Origin: Lachnospiraceae bacterium
Lineage (GTDB): Bacteria; Bacillota; Clostridia; Lachnospirales; Lachnospiraceae
NCBI GenBank assembly: GCA_015057025.1
Contig: SVFD01000002.1
Span: forward strand, 1-64,000
DNA length: 64,000 bases
Reading direction: 5' to 3'
The translations under genes were made by a program, and so were the position numbers. Below, piece by piece: positions 16,405 through 25,203 of this stretch (its first letter is position 1; each line of letters opens with the position of its first letter). The notes under the pieces were generated by a model that made no database searches, was not told the DNA's origin, and worked only from the letters and a program-made list of their open reading frames with translations.

Positions 16405-17706
16405 ATGACGAGAAAGATGAAAGATAGCGGTGTAAGATGGATAGGGCTTATTCCAGAAGAATGGAATATAAGTAAAGTAAAATATGTATCAAAAATTAAA
16501 TATGGTTTAGCACATGAAAAAGATTGGTTATCTTCAAAAGAAAATGAACGAGAATATATTATTGTAAACTCAAAATTTGTTTCTACTGAGGGAAAAGTAA
16601 AAAAAATAGTTGGCAAGCAAATAATGCCACTTTATAAAGGCGATATTTGTACTGTATTAAGTGATTTGCCAAATGGAAAGGCATTAGCAAAATGTTATTA
16701 TATAGATGAAGATGCAAAATATTCATTGAATCAGAGAATCTGTGCTTACTATGATTATGATATGGATAAAAGATATTTCTTTTATTTTATGAATAGAAAT
16801 CAAACGTTGTTAGATTACAATGATGGTTTAAATCAGACAAATTTAAAAAATGAATATGTAGAATGTTGTCCTGTGTTAATTCCACCAAGAATTGAACAAG
16901 TTAAGATTGCAAATTTTCTTGATGAAAAAGTTGAGGAAATAGATACCATTATTTCAAAAACAAAAAAAACTATTAAAGAATATAAATTGTATAAACAAGC
17001 AGTAATAACAGAAGCGATAACAAAGGGATTAGATAGTACAGTTCCAATGAAAGATAGCGGAATTGAATGGATAGGACAGATTCCGATAGATTGGAAAACA
17101 GTAAAGATTAAAAATACATCGTGGTTGAAAGGACGTATTGGTTGGCAAGGTTTGAAGTCAAATGAATATCAAGATGAAGGTGCATATTTAATAACAGGAA
17201 CAGATTTTTGTAATGGGGTGATTAACTGGGATAGTTGTGTGCATATATCGGATGAAAGATTTGAAGAAGCACCAGAAATACATATAAAAGAAGCAGATTT
17301 ACTTATAACAAAGGATGGAACGATAGGAAAAGTGGCGATAGCGAAAGATTGTCCTGAGAAAGTATCATTAAATAGTGGTGTTTTACTAATTAGAAACACA
17401 AAGGATTTTAAGTATCATGACAAATATTTGTATTTTGTATTGCTTTCAGATCAGTTTTGGGTATGGTATGAAATGAGCCAGACTGGAAACAGTACTATAA
17501 AGCATTTATATCAAGAACAGTTTTATAATTTTGAGTTTACATATCCTAGTATGGAAGAACAGCAGAGGATTGCAGAATATTTGGAAAAACAAGTAGAAGA
17601 TATAGATGCCCTTATTGCAAAAAAGGAAGCATTTGTTGAAGAAATGGAAACATATAAAAAGTCACTTATTTATGAATATGTGACAGGTAAAAAGGAGGTG
17701 TTGTAG
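16405..17706 (+). CDS. hsdS: Type I restriction-modification specificity subunit (HsdS)
   Basis: The 433-residue protein has two target-recognition halves, each opened by the family repeat: K-D-S-G-V-R-W-I-G near residue 5 and K-D-S-G-I-E-W-I-G near 215. Each half ends in a conserved helix (I-A-N-F-L-D-E-K-V-E-E-I-D and I-A-E-Y-L-E-K-Q-V-E-D-I-D-A-L-I). Each half reads one part of a bipartite DNA site. There is no second hsdS or inverted partial copy in the window, so recombinational switching of specificity is not indicated. Confidence 0.93.
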   Translation: MTRKMKDSGVRWIGLIPEEWNISKVKYVSKIKYGLAHEKDWLSSKENEREYIIVNSKFVSTEGKVKKIVGKQIMPLYKGDICTVLSDLPNGKALAKCYYIDEDAKYSLNQRICAYYDYDMDKRYFFYFMNRNQTLLDYNDGLNQTNLKNEYVECCPVLIPPRIEQVKIANFLDEKVEEIDTIISKTKKTIKEYKLYKQAVITEAITKGLDSTVPMKDSGIEWIGQIPIDWKTVKIKNTSWLKGRIGWQGLKSNEYQDEGAYLITGTDFCNGVINWDSCVHISDERFEEAPEIHIKEADLLITKDGTIGKVAIAKDCPEKVSLNSGVLLIRNTKDFKYHDKYLYFVLLSDQFWVWYEMSQTGNSTIKHLYQEQFYNFEFTYPSMEEQQRIAEYLEKQVEDIDALIAKKEAFVEEMETYKKSLIYEYVTGKKEVL

Positions 17707-20700
17707 TTGGATATAAAAGAACGCAGATTTGAAGAAGATATAGAATCTTATATGTTGTCTGCAGGCGGATATACCAAAGGTAGTGATGCAACTTTTGACA
17801 AGGAAAAGGGAATTGATCTTTCTAAAATGATTAAGTATATCGAAGCAACACAGCCACGAGAATGGGAACGCTACCAGAAGATTTACGGTTCGGATTCTAT
17901 CAGTAAGTTATATAAAAGATTTGATGAATCTGTAGATATGCATGGTCTTCTCCATGTTCTTCGTCATGGTATTGAAGATAGAGGCATTAAATTAAAGTTT
18001 GCTTCATTCAAGCCGGAAACTAGTTTGAATCCTGCGGTTATTGAAAAGTATAATGCCAATATTGTGGAATGTGTCAGACAGTTCCACTATTCTACACAAA
18101 ATAATAACTCCATTGATATGGTGCTTATGTTAAATGGTATTCCGGTAGTAGCATTGGAACTGAAAAACCAACTGACAGGGCAGAGTGTGGAAAATGCTAA
18201 GAAGCAGTATATGAAGGATAGGGATGCGAAAGAAATCTGTTTCGGATTTAACAAGCGATTCCTGGTTTGTTTCGCGGTAGATTTATTTGAAGTGGAAATG
18301 ACTACGGAATTAAAGGGTAAAGATACATTCTTCCTGCCTTTTAATATGGGTTCTAATGGTGCTGGTAATGTCGGTGGTGCTGGTAATCCTGTAAATGAAG
18401 ATGGATATACTACATCGTATTTATGGGAAAAGGTACTACAGAAAGATATTCTGCTGGATATTTTACAGCGATATATGCACTTGTCGGTGGAAGAAAAGAT
18501 TGATACCCAGACAGGCAAGAAGAAAACCAGCAGGAAACTTATTTTCCCACGATACCATCAGTTAGATGTTGTTACTAAGATTTTAGCAGATGTAAAGGGA
18601 AATGGTGCAGGACATAATTACTTAATCCAGCATAGTGCTGGTTCGGGAAAGTCAAACAGTATCGCATGGCTTTCTTATGGTCTGGCAAACTTGCACGATG
18701 CAGACGATAACAAGATTTTTAAGTCAGTTATCGTAGTAACGGACAGAACCATTCTTGACAGCCAGTTACAAGATACCATCTATTCATTCGATCATACAGA
18801 AGGAGTGGTCGAAAAGATAGATGAAAAGAAGAAATCAACAGATTTAAGGGATGCTATCAATGCTGGTAAGAAGATTATTATTACCACATTACAGAAGTTC
18901 CCATATATTTATCAAGAAGTAGAAAATAACGCTAATAAGAATTTTGCGGTTATCATTGATGAGGCGCATTCCAGCCAGTCGGGAAGTTCTGCGATGAAAT
19001 TAAAATCGGCATTGGCAGATACGGAAGAATCGTTAAGGGAATATGCTGAAATAGAAGGTAAGGCAGAAAGCGAAATTAAGGATGAAGAAGATAAATTAGT
19101 ACAGGAAATGCTTGCACATGGCAGACACAGCAATTTATCATTTTTTGCTTTCACAGCCACACCAAAAGAAAAAACGCTGGAGATGTTCGGCACAAAGCAG
19201 GAAGATGGTTCATTTAGGGCATATCACATTTACAGTATGAAACAGGCTATTGAAGAAGGCTTTATTTTAGATGTGCTTCAAAACTATATGACATACAAGA
19301 CTTGCTATAAGATTGTGAAGAATACACCAGACAATCCGGAAGTGCCGGCTACAAAAGCAACTAAGGCGGTACAGCGTTTTGAATCGTTGCATCCGCATAA
19401 TTTACAGCAGAAAACAGCAATTATCATAGAAACTTTTAGAAATGTCACAAAGAATAAGATTAACGGAAAGGGTAAAGCGATGGTGGTTACAGCCAGTCGA
19501 TTACACGCTATCCGCTATTATCACGAATTTAAGCGATACTTAGAGAAGCATAATTATGATGATTTGGACATTCTGGTTGCGTTCTCTGGTGCTATCAAGG
19601 ATATAGATGCAACAGGCGAGGAAGTGGAATATACAGAAGAAAAACTTAATAAGCGTGCCGATGGTACACATATTAAGGAAAATCAGTTAAAGGAAGAGTT
19701 CCATAAAGACGAATATGCTATGTTGATAGTTGCTGAAAAGTACCAGACTGGATTCGATGAACCTTTGCTTCATACTATGTTTGTTGATAAGAAGTTAAAG
19801 GGCGTAAAAGCGGTACAGACATTATCGAGACTGAATCGTACCTGTGCAGGAAAGACAGATACATTCGTACTGGATTTTGTAAATACTGCGGATGAAATCA
19901 AGGAAGCGTTCCAGCCATATTATGAATGTACGGAACTGGATGAAGAAATCAATCCTAATCTGATTTATGATACCAGAAAACTTATTCGTGATTTTTCATT
20001 ATACAACGATGAAGATATAGCAGCGTTTTTAAGGTTGTTTGGAAAGAAAGATAAGCAGTCGGCAACAGATTTGGGAAAACTAACAAGTTTGTTTAAACCA
20101 ATTATCAGTAGATATAATGAAATGCCGGAAGATAAGCGATTTGACTATAAAAAGTTAGTTCGTAACTTTGTAAAATGGTATTCATACATAACGCAGATTA
20201 CCAGAATGTTTGATAAAGGGCTGCATGAAGAATTTACATTCTGCCAGTATCTTGTGAAACTTCTGCCTAGAGCTACAAGCAAAGTTGTGGATTTAGATGA
20301 TAAGCTAAGACTGGAATTTTATAAGTTAGAAAAAGAATTCAAAGGTAGTATTACACTTAAACCGACACAAGAGGATAAAACTTTGGCTAATGTAAAAAAA
20401 CTGAAAACCGGTGGAAGTGGAAAAGATCAGGATGTACTTTTGGATTTAATTATTGAGAATATCAATAACAAATTTGGCGGTGTATTTACTGATGCAGATA
20501 AGGTTTTAGTCGAAATTATTTATGAGAAGAGTGTGAAGCATAATAGCAGACTGGAATCATATGCAAAGAGAAATGATGAGACCGTATTTACACAGTCGAT
20601 TTTCCCGGAAGTATTTAAACAAGTTGCGCAAGAATGTTACATGGAATCGATGGAAGCTTTTTCAAAACTTTTTGAGGATAAGGTCTTTTATGTGACAGTA

Positions 20701-20763
20701 ATGGAGGCTATTTCAAGAGAAGCTTATAAAGATTTAAGGAGTAGGAAAGGGCAAGAAAATTAG
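17707..20763 (+). CDS. hsdR: Type I restriction endonuclease subunit (HsdR)
   Basis: The TTG start follows the hsdS stop directly and has AGGAGG 8 bases upstream. Visible parts: an N-terminal PD-(D/E)xK nuclease with D137 and E151-L-K153; a superfamily 2 translocase with Walker A G-S-G-K-S (312-316) and D-E-A-H (418-421); motif III F-T-A-T-P and motif V-VI T-G-F-D-E-P and L-S-R-L-N-R; and a helical C-terminus that contacts HsdM. It cleaves unmodified DNA after translocation. At 1018 residues it is full length, so the system appears functional. Confidence 0.93.
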   Translation: MDIKERRFEEDIESYMLSAGGYTKGSDATFDKEKGIDLSKMIKYIEATQPREWERYQKIYGSDSISKLYKRFDESVDMHGLLHVLRHGIEDRGIKLKFASFKPETSLNPAVIEKYNANIVECVRQFHYSTQNNNSIDMVLMLNGIPVVALELKNQLTGQSVENAKKQYMKDRDAKEICFGFNKRFLVCFAVDLFEVEMTTELKGKDTFFLPFNMGSNGAGNVGGAGNPVNEDGYTTSYLWEKVLQKDILLDILQRYMHLSVEEKIDTQTGKKKTSRKLIFPRYHQLDVVTKILADVKGNGAGHNYLIQHSAGSGKSNSIAWLSYGLANLHDADDNKIFKSVIVVTDRTILDSQLQDTIYSFDHTEGVVEKIDEKKKSTDLRDAINAGKKIIITTLQKFPYIYQEVENNANKNFAVIIDEAHSSQSGSSAMKLKSALADTEESLREYAEIEGKAESEIKDEEDKLVQEMLAHGRHSNLSFFAFTATPKEKTLEMFGTKQEDGSFRAYHIYSMKQAIEEGFILDVLQNYMTYKTCYKIVKNTPDNPEVPATKATKAVQRFESLHPHNLQQKTAIIIETFRNVTKNKINGKGKAMVVTASRLHAIRYYHEFKRYLEKHNYDDLDILVAFSGAIKDIDATGEEVEYTEEKLNKRADGTHIKENQLKEEFHKDEYAMLIVAEKYQTGFDEPLLHTMFVDKKLKGVKAVQTLSRLNRTCAGKTDTFVLDFVNTADEIKEAFQPYYECTELDEEINPNLIYDTRKLIRDFSLYNDEDIAAFLRLFGKKDKQSATDLGKLTSLFKPIISRYNEMPEDKRFDYKKLVRNFVKWYSYITQITRMFDKGLHEEFTFCQYLVKLLPRATSKVVDLDDKLRLEFYKLEKEFKGSITLKPTQEDKTLANVKKLKTGGSGKDQDVLLDLIIENINNKFGGVFTDADKVLVEIIYEKSVKHNSRLESYAKRNDETVFTQSIFPEVFKQVAQECYMESMEAFSKLFEDKVFYVTVMEAISREAYKDLRSRKGQEN

Positions 20764-20771
20764 AAAGAAAA

Positions 20772-20818
20772 TGTATGTTTGATAAAAGGGCTAAAATTTC
20801 TCTTTTATCAAACATACA
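20772..20818. terminator. Long hairpin between hsdR and the OLD nuclease gene
   Basis: A perfect 17-base stem TGTATGTTTGATAAAAG / CTTTTATCAAACATACA. There is no T run, so it may stop or slow transcription, or act as an mRNA stabiliser. Confidence 0.6.
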
Positions 20819-20866
20819 ACTTAAAAGAAATAATCAAAGCGATAACTCAATAATAGTAGGTGCTAT

Positions 20867-22558
20867 ATGAAGATAAAAGGTATAAAAGTAAAAGGATATA
20901 AATCTTTTTCAGAAAATTATATTGAGATTGACCATTTCGAAAATATAAATGTTTTTATTGGAAGAAACAATAGTGGGAAGTCATCATGCCTAGATTTAAT
21001 AGAATGCTTGTGTTCAGCAAATGAATTAGAAAATAAAACTCTTGGTAAAGAGATAGATTATCAAATTGAATGTGAATTGACGGAAGCTGATATTAGAAGT
21101 GTTTTTCGTGAGAGTGCATATGCAGGTGGAATTAACGCGAGAAATCATTATGAATTTGGAAAAGCATATATTGGAAAACATATGCGTTTTAATATTGATA
21201 CAATAAGCTCAAATATTTTTTCGGGTGAAAAAAATTATAATTATCAGTATAGATATATTCCTGATGATGATATTTTTTCAAACAAATATATTAGATATTG
21301 GAATGAATTTTCGCAATGTAAAGTTGAAGGCTTTAATGGATATAAAATAAGGCGAATAGATGCAGAAAGAAATGTTATTCCAGAAGTAGAAACAGATTTA
21401 GAATTATTATCTAGTACTGGAGATGGTGCAAGCAATATTGTTCGCAAATTTTTAAATTATAGTCAATATGATGAAAACATTATACAGAAAAAGTTGTTAG
21501 TGGAATTAAACAAGATAATTGAACCGGATGCAAAATTTAATAACATTAAAGTTCAACAGATAGAGCAGGATGCGACTGTTAAATGGGAGATTTTTCTTGA
21601 AGAAGACGGAAGTAGATATGCGCTTTCTAAGATGGGGAGTGGCTTAAAGACAATTATTTTGGTATTATTAAATCTTTTTGTAATTACTCAAACCAAGGAG
21701 TATAAAAGTAAAGAGATTATTTATGCATTCGAAGAGTTAGAGAATAACTTACATCCGGCGCTACAAAGAAGATTATTTGAATATTTGTATAATTATAGTA
21801 TTGAGAATAATGATAAATTTTTTATTACTACACATTCGCATGTAGCAATTAATGCCTTCGCGGATAAAGAAAATACTCAAATTTTCCATGTAAAAAAAGA
21901 AAATGGTGTTTCTACTCTACATAAAATTGATAATTATATTTCTAAAAGTGATTTATTAAATGATTTAGATGTTAAGGCTTCGGATTTATTACAATCAAAT
22001 GGCATAATTTGGGTAGAAGGTCCTTCTGATAAAATATATATTAAAAGATGGCTTGAAATATTTGGGAAAAACGAGTGGAAAGAAGGGCGTGATTATCAGT
22101 TTCAATATTACGGTGGCCGCATGCTTTATCATTATACTGCAGATGTGGAAAAAGAAGATAGTGATTTGATTAATATTTTGTTAATGAATAGAAATGCTGC
22201 TATTGTTATGGATAGTGATAAACGATATACCAATGCGCCAATTAATGATACAAAAAAACGTGTTAGAGATGAGTTTGAAAAGCATAATGCATTTTGTTGG
22301 ATTACTAAAGGAAAAGAAATTGAAAACTATTTACCTAAGTGTGCAATAGAAGATACCTATGGGATAAAGTTAGAGTCACAGTGTGCGCAATATAGTTTAT
22401 TTCCTGAGTATATAAAGGAAGTAAAGAATACATTTAACAAAGTAAAATTTGCGCACGAAGTTTCGGAACATATTACAGAAGAAAATTCGAAAGATATGTA
22501 TGATTTGAGAACCCAAATTATTCATTTATGTAGTTGTATAGAACAGTGGAATAAATAA
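20867..22558 (+). CDS. OLD-family ATPase with TOPRIM nuclease domain
   Basis: The 563-residue protein begins with an SMC/ABC-like ATPase: Walker A G-R-N-N-S-G-K-S (32-39), signature-like L-S-K-M-G-S-G-L-K and Walker B A-F-E-E-L-E-N-N-L-H-P, then T-T-H-S-H. The C-terminal TOPRIM domain shows the catalytic E384 (V-E-G-P-S-D-K) and D449-x-D451 (V-M-D-S-D-K), with K-E-I-E-N-Y after. OLD proteins are ATP-regulated nucleases used in phage defence, for example Gabija GajA, but the partner here is not a UvrD helicase. The next gene starts within about 15 bases, so they form an operon. Confidence 0.9.
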   Translation: MKIKGIKVKGYKSFSENYIEIDHFENINVFIGRNNSGKSSCLDLIECLCSANELENKTLGKEIDYQIECELTEADIRSVFRESAYAGGINARNHYEFGKAYIGKHMRFNIDTISSNIFSGEKNYNYQYRYIPDDDIFSNKYIRYWNEFSQCKVEGFNGYKIRRIDAERNVIPEVETDLELLSSTGDGASNIVRKFLNYSQYDENIIQKKLLVELNKIIEPDAKFNNIKVQQIEQDATVKWEIFLEEDGSRYALSKMGSGLKTIILVLLNLFVITQTKEYKSKEIIYAFEELENNLHPALQRRLFEYLYNYSIENNDKFFITTHSHVAINAFADKENTQIFHVKKENGVSTLHKIDNYISKSDLLNDLDVKASDLLQSNGIIWVEGPSDKIYIKRWLEIFGKNEWKEGRDYQFQYYGGRMLYHYTADVEKEDSDLINILLMNRNAAIVMDSDKRYTNAPINDTKKRVRDEFEKHNAFCWITKGKEIENYLPKCAIEDTYGIKLESQCAQYSLFPEYIKEVKNTFNKVKFAHEVSEHITEENSKDMYDLRTQIIHLCSCIEQWNK

Positions 22559-22571
22559 AGGTGGTGTGTTG

Positions 22572-23645
22572 TTGGTGCGTAATAGTTTTAGCATAAACAA
22601 AGGAAAAATAAATGAAAAAAGCATAATAAATGTGCCCCTGATTAATGATTGCAATGATATATTTCATTATACTTCGACTGAAGGTCTAAGAAATATTTTG
22701 CAGACAAAAAAACTTTGGTTTAGTGGTATTCAATATTTAAATGACGCTAATGAAATTAAAGAGGGAATAAAGGCAATAAGGGATTATTTTGATATGCTTG
22801 ATGATGGTCAAGATTATTCAAAATTAAAGCCAATATCTGATATGTTTTTTGAACATCTTGAAAGAAATGTTCTTAATGTAAATGTTTTTGTGTGTAGTTT
22901 TTCTTTTGGGAATGATGAATTGCCGTTATGGCGTTATTATACAAAAGATAATATATGTCAAGGTTATAATATATGTTTTTCACTTGAAAAGCTTTTGCAA
23001 ACATTAATAAAACAAAATCTAGAGTTGTTAGATGGTTGTTATTTGACTTATGGAAATGCAATTTATTATGATAGAAATGAACAAGATGAGATTGAAAAAA
23101 TTGTAAATGGTATACTTTACAAATTTGCAGAAAAGTATCCGACAATATCAAAACAAATTTTGATGGCTTCAAAAAAAATATTTGAATTGTTTATAAAATT
23201 AACTGATAAACAAAATATATATTTTAATGAGCAAGTTGATTCAGTTATATTAGAAGCTCAAACTATTGAAAAGTATTTAGCGAATATATATTGGTTTGAT
23301 ACAAAAAAGATATGTTTCGAAAAAAGTATGTTTGCAGATCCGACGTTTTACATAAAGAATAAAACATTTGAGAGTGAAAAAGAGATTAGAATAGTAATTC
23401 AAATTCCGGATGATAAAATGAAAGACATACAAGATAAAATAAAATTTAGAACTTGTAATGGTATTCTTGTTCCTTATTTAGAAATGGAATTTGGAACCGA
23501 AGCAATTGATGGTTTTAATCTCTCGCCTACATTAAAGAATGATATTGTAGAAAGAGGGTTAAGAAAATATATTGATTGTTGCGGATTTGATATTAATAAA
23601 ATGGAATATGGAATCCAAAAATCTCAGATACCTTTAAGATACTAA
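22572..23645 (+). CDS. DUF2971-like protein paired with the OLD nuclease
   Basis: Sequence features match DUF2971: F-H-Y-T-S near residue 30, W-F-S-G-I-Q-Y-L-N-D-A-N-E, C-S-F-S..L-P-L-W-R-Y-Y-T..G-Y-N-I-C-F-S, E-K-E-I-R-I-V-I near 270 and the C-terminal S-Q-I-P-L-R-Y. The H-Y ... E order is reminiscent of ADP-ribosyltransferase-like folds, but that is only a suggestion. The start is uncertain because GTG/TTG codons at 22566, 22569, 22572 and 22575 follow AAGGTGG; 22572 has the best spacing. It shares the operon and AT-rich composition of the OLD gene and is probably its partner. Confidence 0.7.
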   Translation: MVRNSFSINKGKINEKSIINVPLINDCNDIFHYTSTEGLRNILQTKKLWFSGIQYLNDANEIKEGIKAIRDYFDMLDDGQDYSKLKPISDMFFEHLERNVLNVNVFVCSFSFGNDELPLWRYYTKDNICQGYNICFSLEKLLQTLIKQNLELLDGCYLTYGNAIYYDRNEQDEIEKIVNGILYKFAEKYPTISKQILMASKKIFELFIKLTDKQNIYFNEQVDSVILEAQTIEKYLANIYWFDTKKICFEKSMFADPTFYIKNKTFESEKEIRIVIQIPDDKMKDIQDKIKFRTCNGILVPYLEMEFGTEAIDGFNLSPTLKNDIVERGLRKYIDCCGFDINKMEYGIQKSQIPLRY

Positions 23646-23671
23646 TTTTATAACAAAGAAAGGCCACCGCC

Positions 23672-24127
23672 ATGCCCACCGCCATCCTCCTATACTCCTT
23701 CCACCACAACAACACCCGTAAACTGGTGGAGGCAGTACAAAACACCCACAACTCAATAGACATTTTCGACGTAACCAAAGACAAGCCGGATTTGTCCGGT
23801 TATGACCGCATCGGCATTGCTTCCGGCGTGTATGCTTTTCACTTGGGCAAGCCTATGCTGCGTTTTTTACAGGAATATCTGCCTGCCGACAAGGAGACTT
23901 TTATAATATATACCTATGGTATCCGCAAGGACGGCTATACCGATTCGACGAAGCAAATCCTTAATGAGAAGAACTGTACGCTTTTGGGCGAGTACGGGTG
24001 CCTCGGATTTGATACTTTTGGACCTTTTAAGCTGGTAGGCGGTCTTGCCAAGGGGCATCCGGATGAGGCGGATGTGAAGGCTTGCGTGGAGTTTGTGGAA
24101 GATATGATAAAAACCAATATATCTTGA
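23672..24127 (+). CDS. Flavodoxin-family protein
   Basis: The 151-residue protein has the flavodoxin first loop S-F-H-H-N-N-T-R-K (FMN phosphate site), an alternating beta/alpha plan, I-A-S-G-V-Y-A-F-H-L-G-K-P-M for the second loop and a G-C-L-G-F-D-T-F-G-P-F segment near the C-terminus. It should carry low-potential electrons or reduce small substrates in the cytoplasm. Its GC content and codon use are clearly higher than those of the genes on both sides, so it looks like original chromosome lying between acquired modules. Confidence 0.85.
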   Translation: MPTAILLYSFHHNNTRKLVEAVQNTHNSIDIFDVTKDKPDLSGYDRIGIASGVYAFHLGKPMLRFLQEYLPADKETFIIYTYGIRKDGYTDSTKQILNEKNCTLLGEYGCLGFDTFGPFKLVGGLAKGHPDEADVKACVEFVEDMIKTNIS

Positions 24128-24150
24128 TTTTTTACATAATGAGTTTATAG

Positions 24151-24180
24151 TATAAATGAATTATATGCTTTGAATTTTGA
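24151..24180 (+). repeat. Direct repeat copy 1 flanking the HigBA-like module
   Basis: TATAAATGAATTATATGCTT and the following TGAATTTTGA closely match 24978-25012. Each copy is followed by a hairpin, and the toxin-antitoxin pair lies between. Confidence 0.45.
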
Positions 24181-24186
24181 TTTGGA

Positions 24187-24214
24187 AAACAGATGGCGCA
24201 TGCTGTCTGTTTTT
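24187..24214 (+). terminator. Terminator after the flavodoxin
   Basis: AAACAGA / TCTGTTT stem followed by TT. Confidence 0.55.
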
Positions 24215-24223
24215 GTTTTATTA

Positions 24224-24252
24224 TTGACAATATGGCATATATGCCATAAAAT
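24224..24252 (+). promoter_or_regulatory. Promoter with internal operator of the higBA-like operon
   Basis: TTGACA (24224-24229), a 17-base spacer and TAAAAT (24247-24252). The spacer holds the perfect 16-base palindrome ATGGCATATATGCCAT (24232-24247), the expected site for autorepression by the antitoxin. Confidence 0.7.
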
Positions 24253-24266
24253 GAAAGGAGAGAAAA

Positions 24267-24629
24267 TTGAAATTCAAAGTAGTATTCTATGAAATGATAA
24301 ATGGTGAAGTGCCGGTTGAAAATTTTATGCAGTCATTGGATATAAAGATGAAAGTAAAATTGACCGGTTTGATTGAAATATTAAGTGAATATGGTCCACA
24401 GTTAAGAGAACCCTATAGTAAGTCGCTTGGTGATGGTATTTTTGAATTAAGAGGTAAAGTGGGTAATAATATAACAAGAGTATTATATTTCTTTTATTAT
24501 GATGGGATAATAGTTTTAACAAATGGTTTTGTAAAAAAGAGTATGAAGGTACCCAAAAAAGAAATTTTGAAAGCAAAAATATATCGAAATGATTATATAG
24601 AAAGGTGTGAAAAACATGAGAACATTTGA
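24267..24629 (+). CDS. HigB/RelE-like toxin (phage Gp49-like)
   Basis: The 120-residue protein starts with TTG after AAAGGAG. The fold signature is that of RelE-superfamily Gp49-like toxins: K-F-K-V-V-F-Y-E at the N-terminus, L-R-E-P-Y-S-K-S-L-G-D-G-I-F-E-L-R in the middle, then R-V-L-Y-F-F-Y-Y-D-G and L-T-N-G-F-V-K-K-S-M-K-V-P. Members cleave mRNA on the ribosome. The end overlaps the antitoxin gene, and a palindromic operator lies in the promoter. The toxin-first order is usual for this group. Confidence 0.85.
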   Translation: MKFKVVFYEMINGEVPVENFMQSLDIKMKVKLTGLIEILSEYGPQLREPYSKSLGDGIFELRGKVGNNITRVLYFFYYDGIIVLTNGFVKKSMKVPKKEILKAKIYRNDYIERCEKHENI

Positions 24630-24903
24630 TGATTATTTGGCAGAACAAATGAAGAATGAAGAGTTTAGACGAGAATATGAAAGTATGAAACCAGAATTTG
24701 ATGTGATTCGTGCTTTGATTAATGCCAGAATCTCAAAGAATCTTACTCAAAAACAGCTTGCAGAACGTACCGGAATTAATCAAGCAGATATTAGTAAACT
24801 TGAAAATGGTACAAGAAATCCTTCGATAAAATTACTGCAGCGTCTTGCAGAAGGAATGGATATGATATTAAAAATTGAGTTTGTTCCAAAACAAAAGTTA
24901 TGA
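24616..24903 (+). CDS. HigA-like XRE-family antitoxin
   Basis: The start is taken at 24616 (M-R-T-F-D-D-Y), 10 bases after GAAAGG; the GTG at 24607 lacks spacing. The 95-residue protein has an N-terminal helix for toxin binding (E-E-F-R-R-E-Y-E-S) and a helix-turn-helix of the Xre type: L-T-Q-K-Q-L-A-E-R-T-G-I-N-Q-A-D-I-S-K-L-E-N-G. It overlaps the toxin gene by 14 bases and most likely binds the palindrome at 24232-24247. Confidence 0.87.
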   Translation: MRTFDDYLAEQMKNEEFRREYESMKPEFDVIRALINARISKNLTQKQLAERTGINQADISKLENGTRNPSIKLLQRLAEGMDMILKIEFVPKQKL

Positions 24904-24977
24904 AATGATATAATTTAGCATCTATACGAGAGCTGGATTTTTGTGCATTTTTACCATTGCGAAGTATGTTAGTAGGG

Positions 24978-25012
24978 ATATAATGAAATTAGATTATATG
25001 CTTTGGAATTTC
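24978..25012 (+). repeat. Direct repeat copy 2 flanking the HigBA-like module
   Basis: The segment around ATTATATGCTTTGGAATTT repeats 24160-24178 with few changes, and a hairpin follows as in copy 1. Confidence 0.45.
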
Positions 25013-25045
25013 ATATTATTACGAAAGAAATTGTAAATATCAGAT

Positions 25046-25076
25046 ATACCGGATGGCAAATGTTATCCGGTATTTT
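25046..25076 (+). terminator. Terminator after the higBA-like region
   Basis: ATACCGGAT / ATCCGGTAT stem followed by TTTT. The 300 bases 24904-25203 otherwise hold only the repeat copy at 24978. Confidence 0.75.
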
Positions 25077-25203
25077 TAGACATATAAATTTTACACGTCT
25101 ATTCAAAGTCCTTTTTATTGTATATCAAATCTGTCAGAATAATCTTTAATCAAGGAGCAAGAGGTGATGAAAATGAAATACAAATAAAGGGGAGGAGAAT
25201 AGC

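Noticed and set aside
16405..17706. Phase-variable hsdS locus
   Set aside because: No second hsdS, no inverted partial copy and no recombinase nearby.
20867..23645. Gabija-type system
   Set aside because: The second gene is not a UvrD-like helicase; it is DUF2971-like.
24325..24648. Minus-strand open frame over the HigBA-like genes
   Set aside because: It is a shadow of well-supported plus-strand genes.
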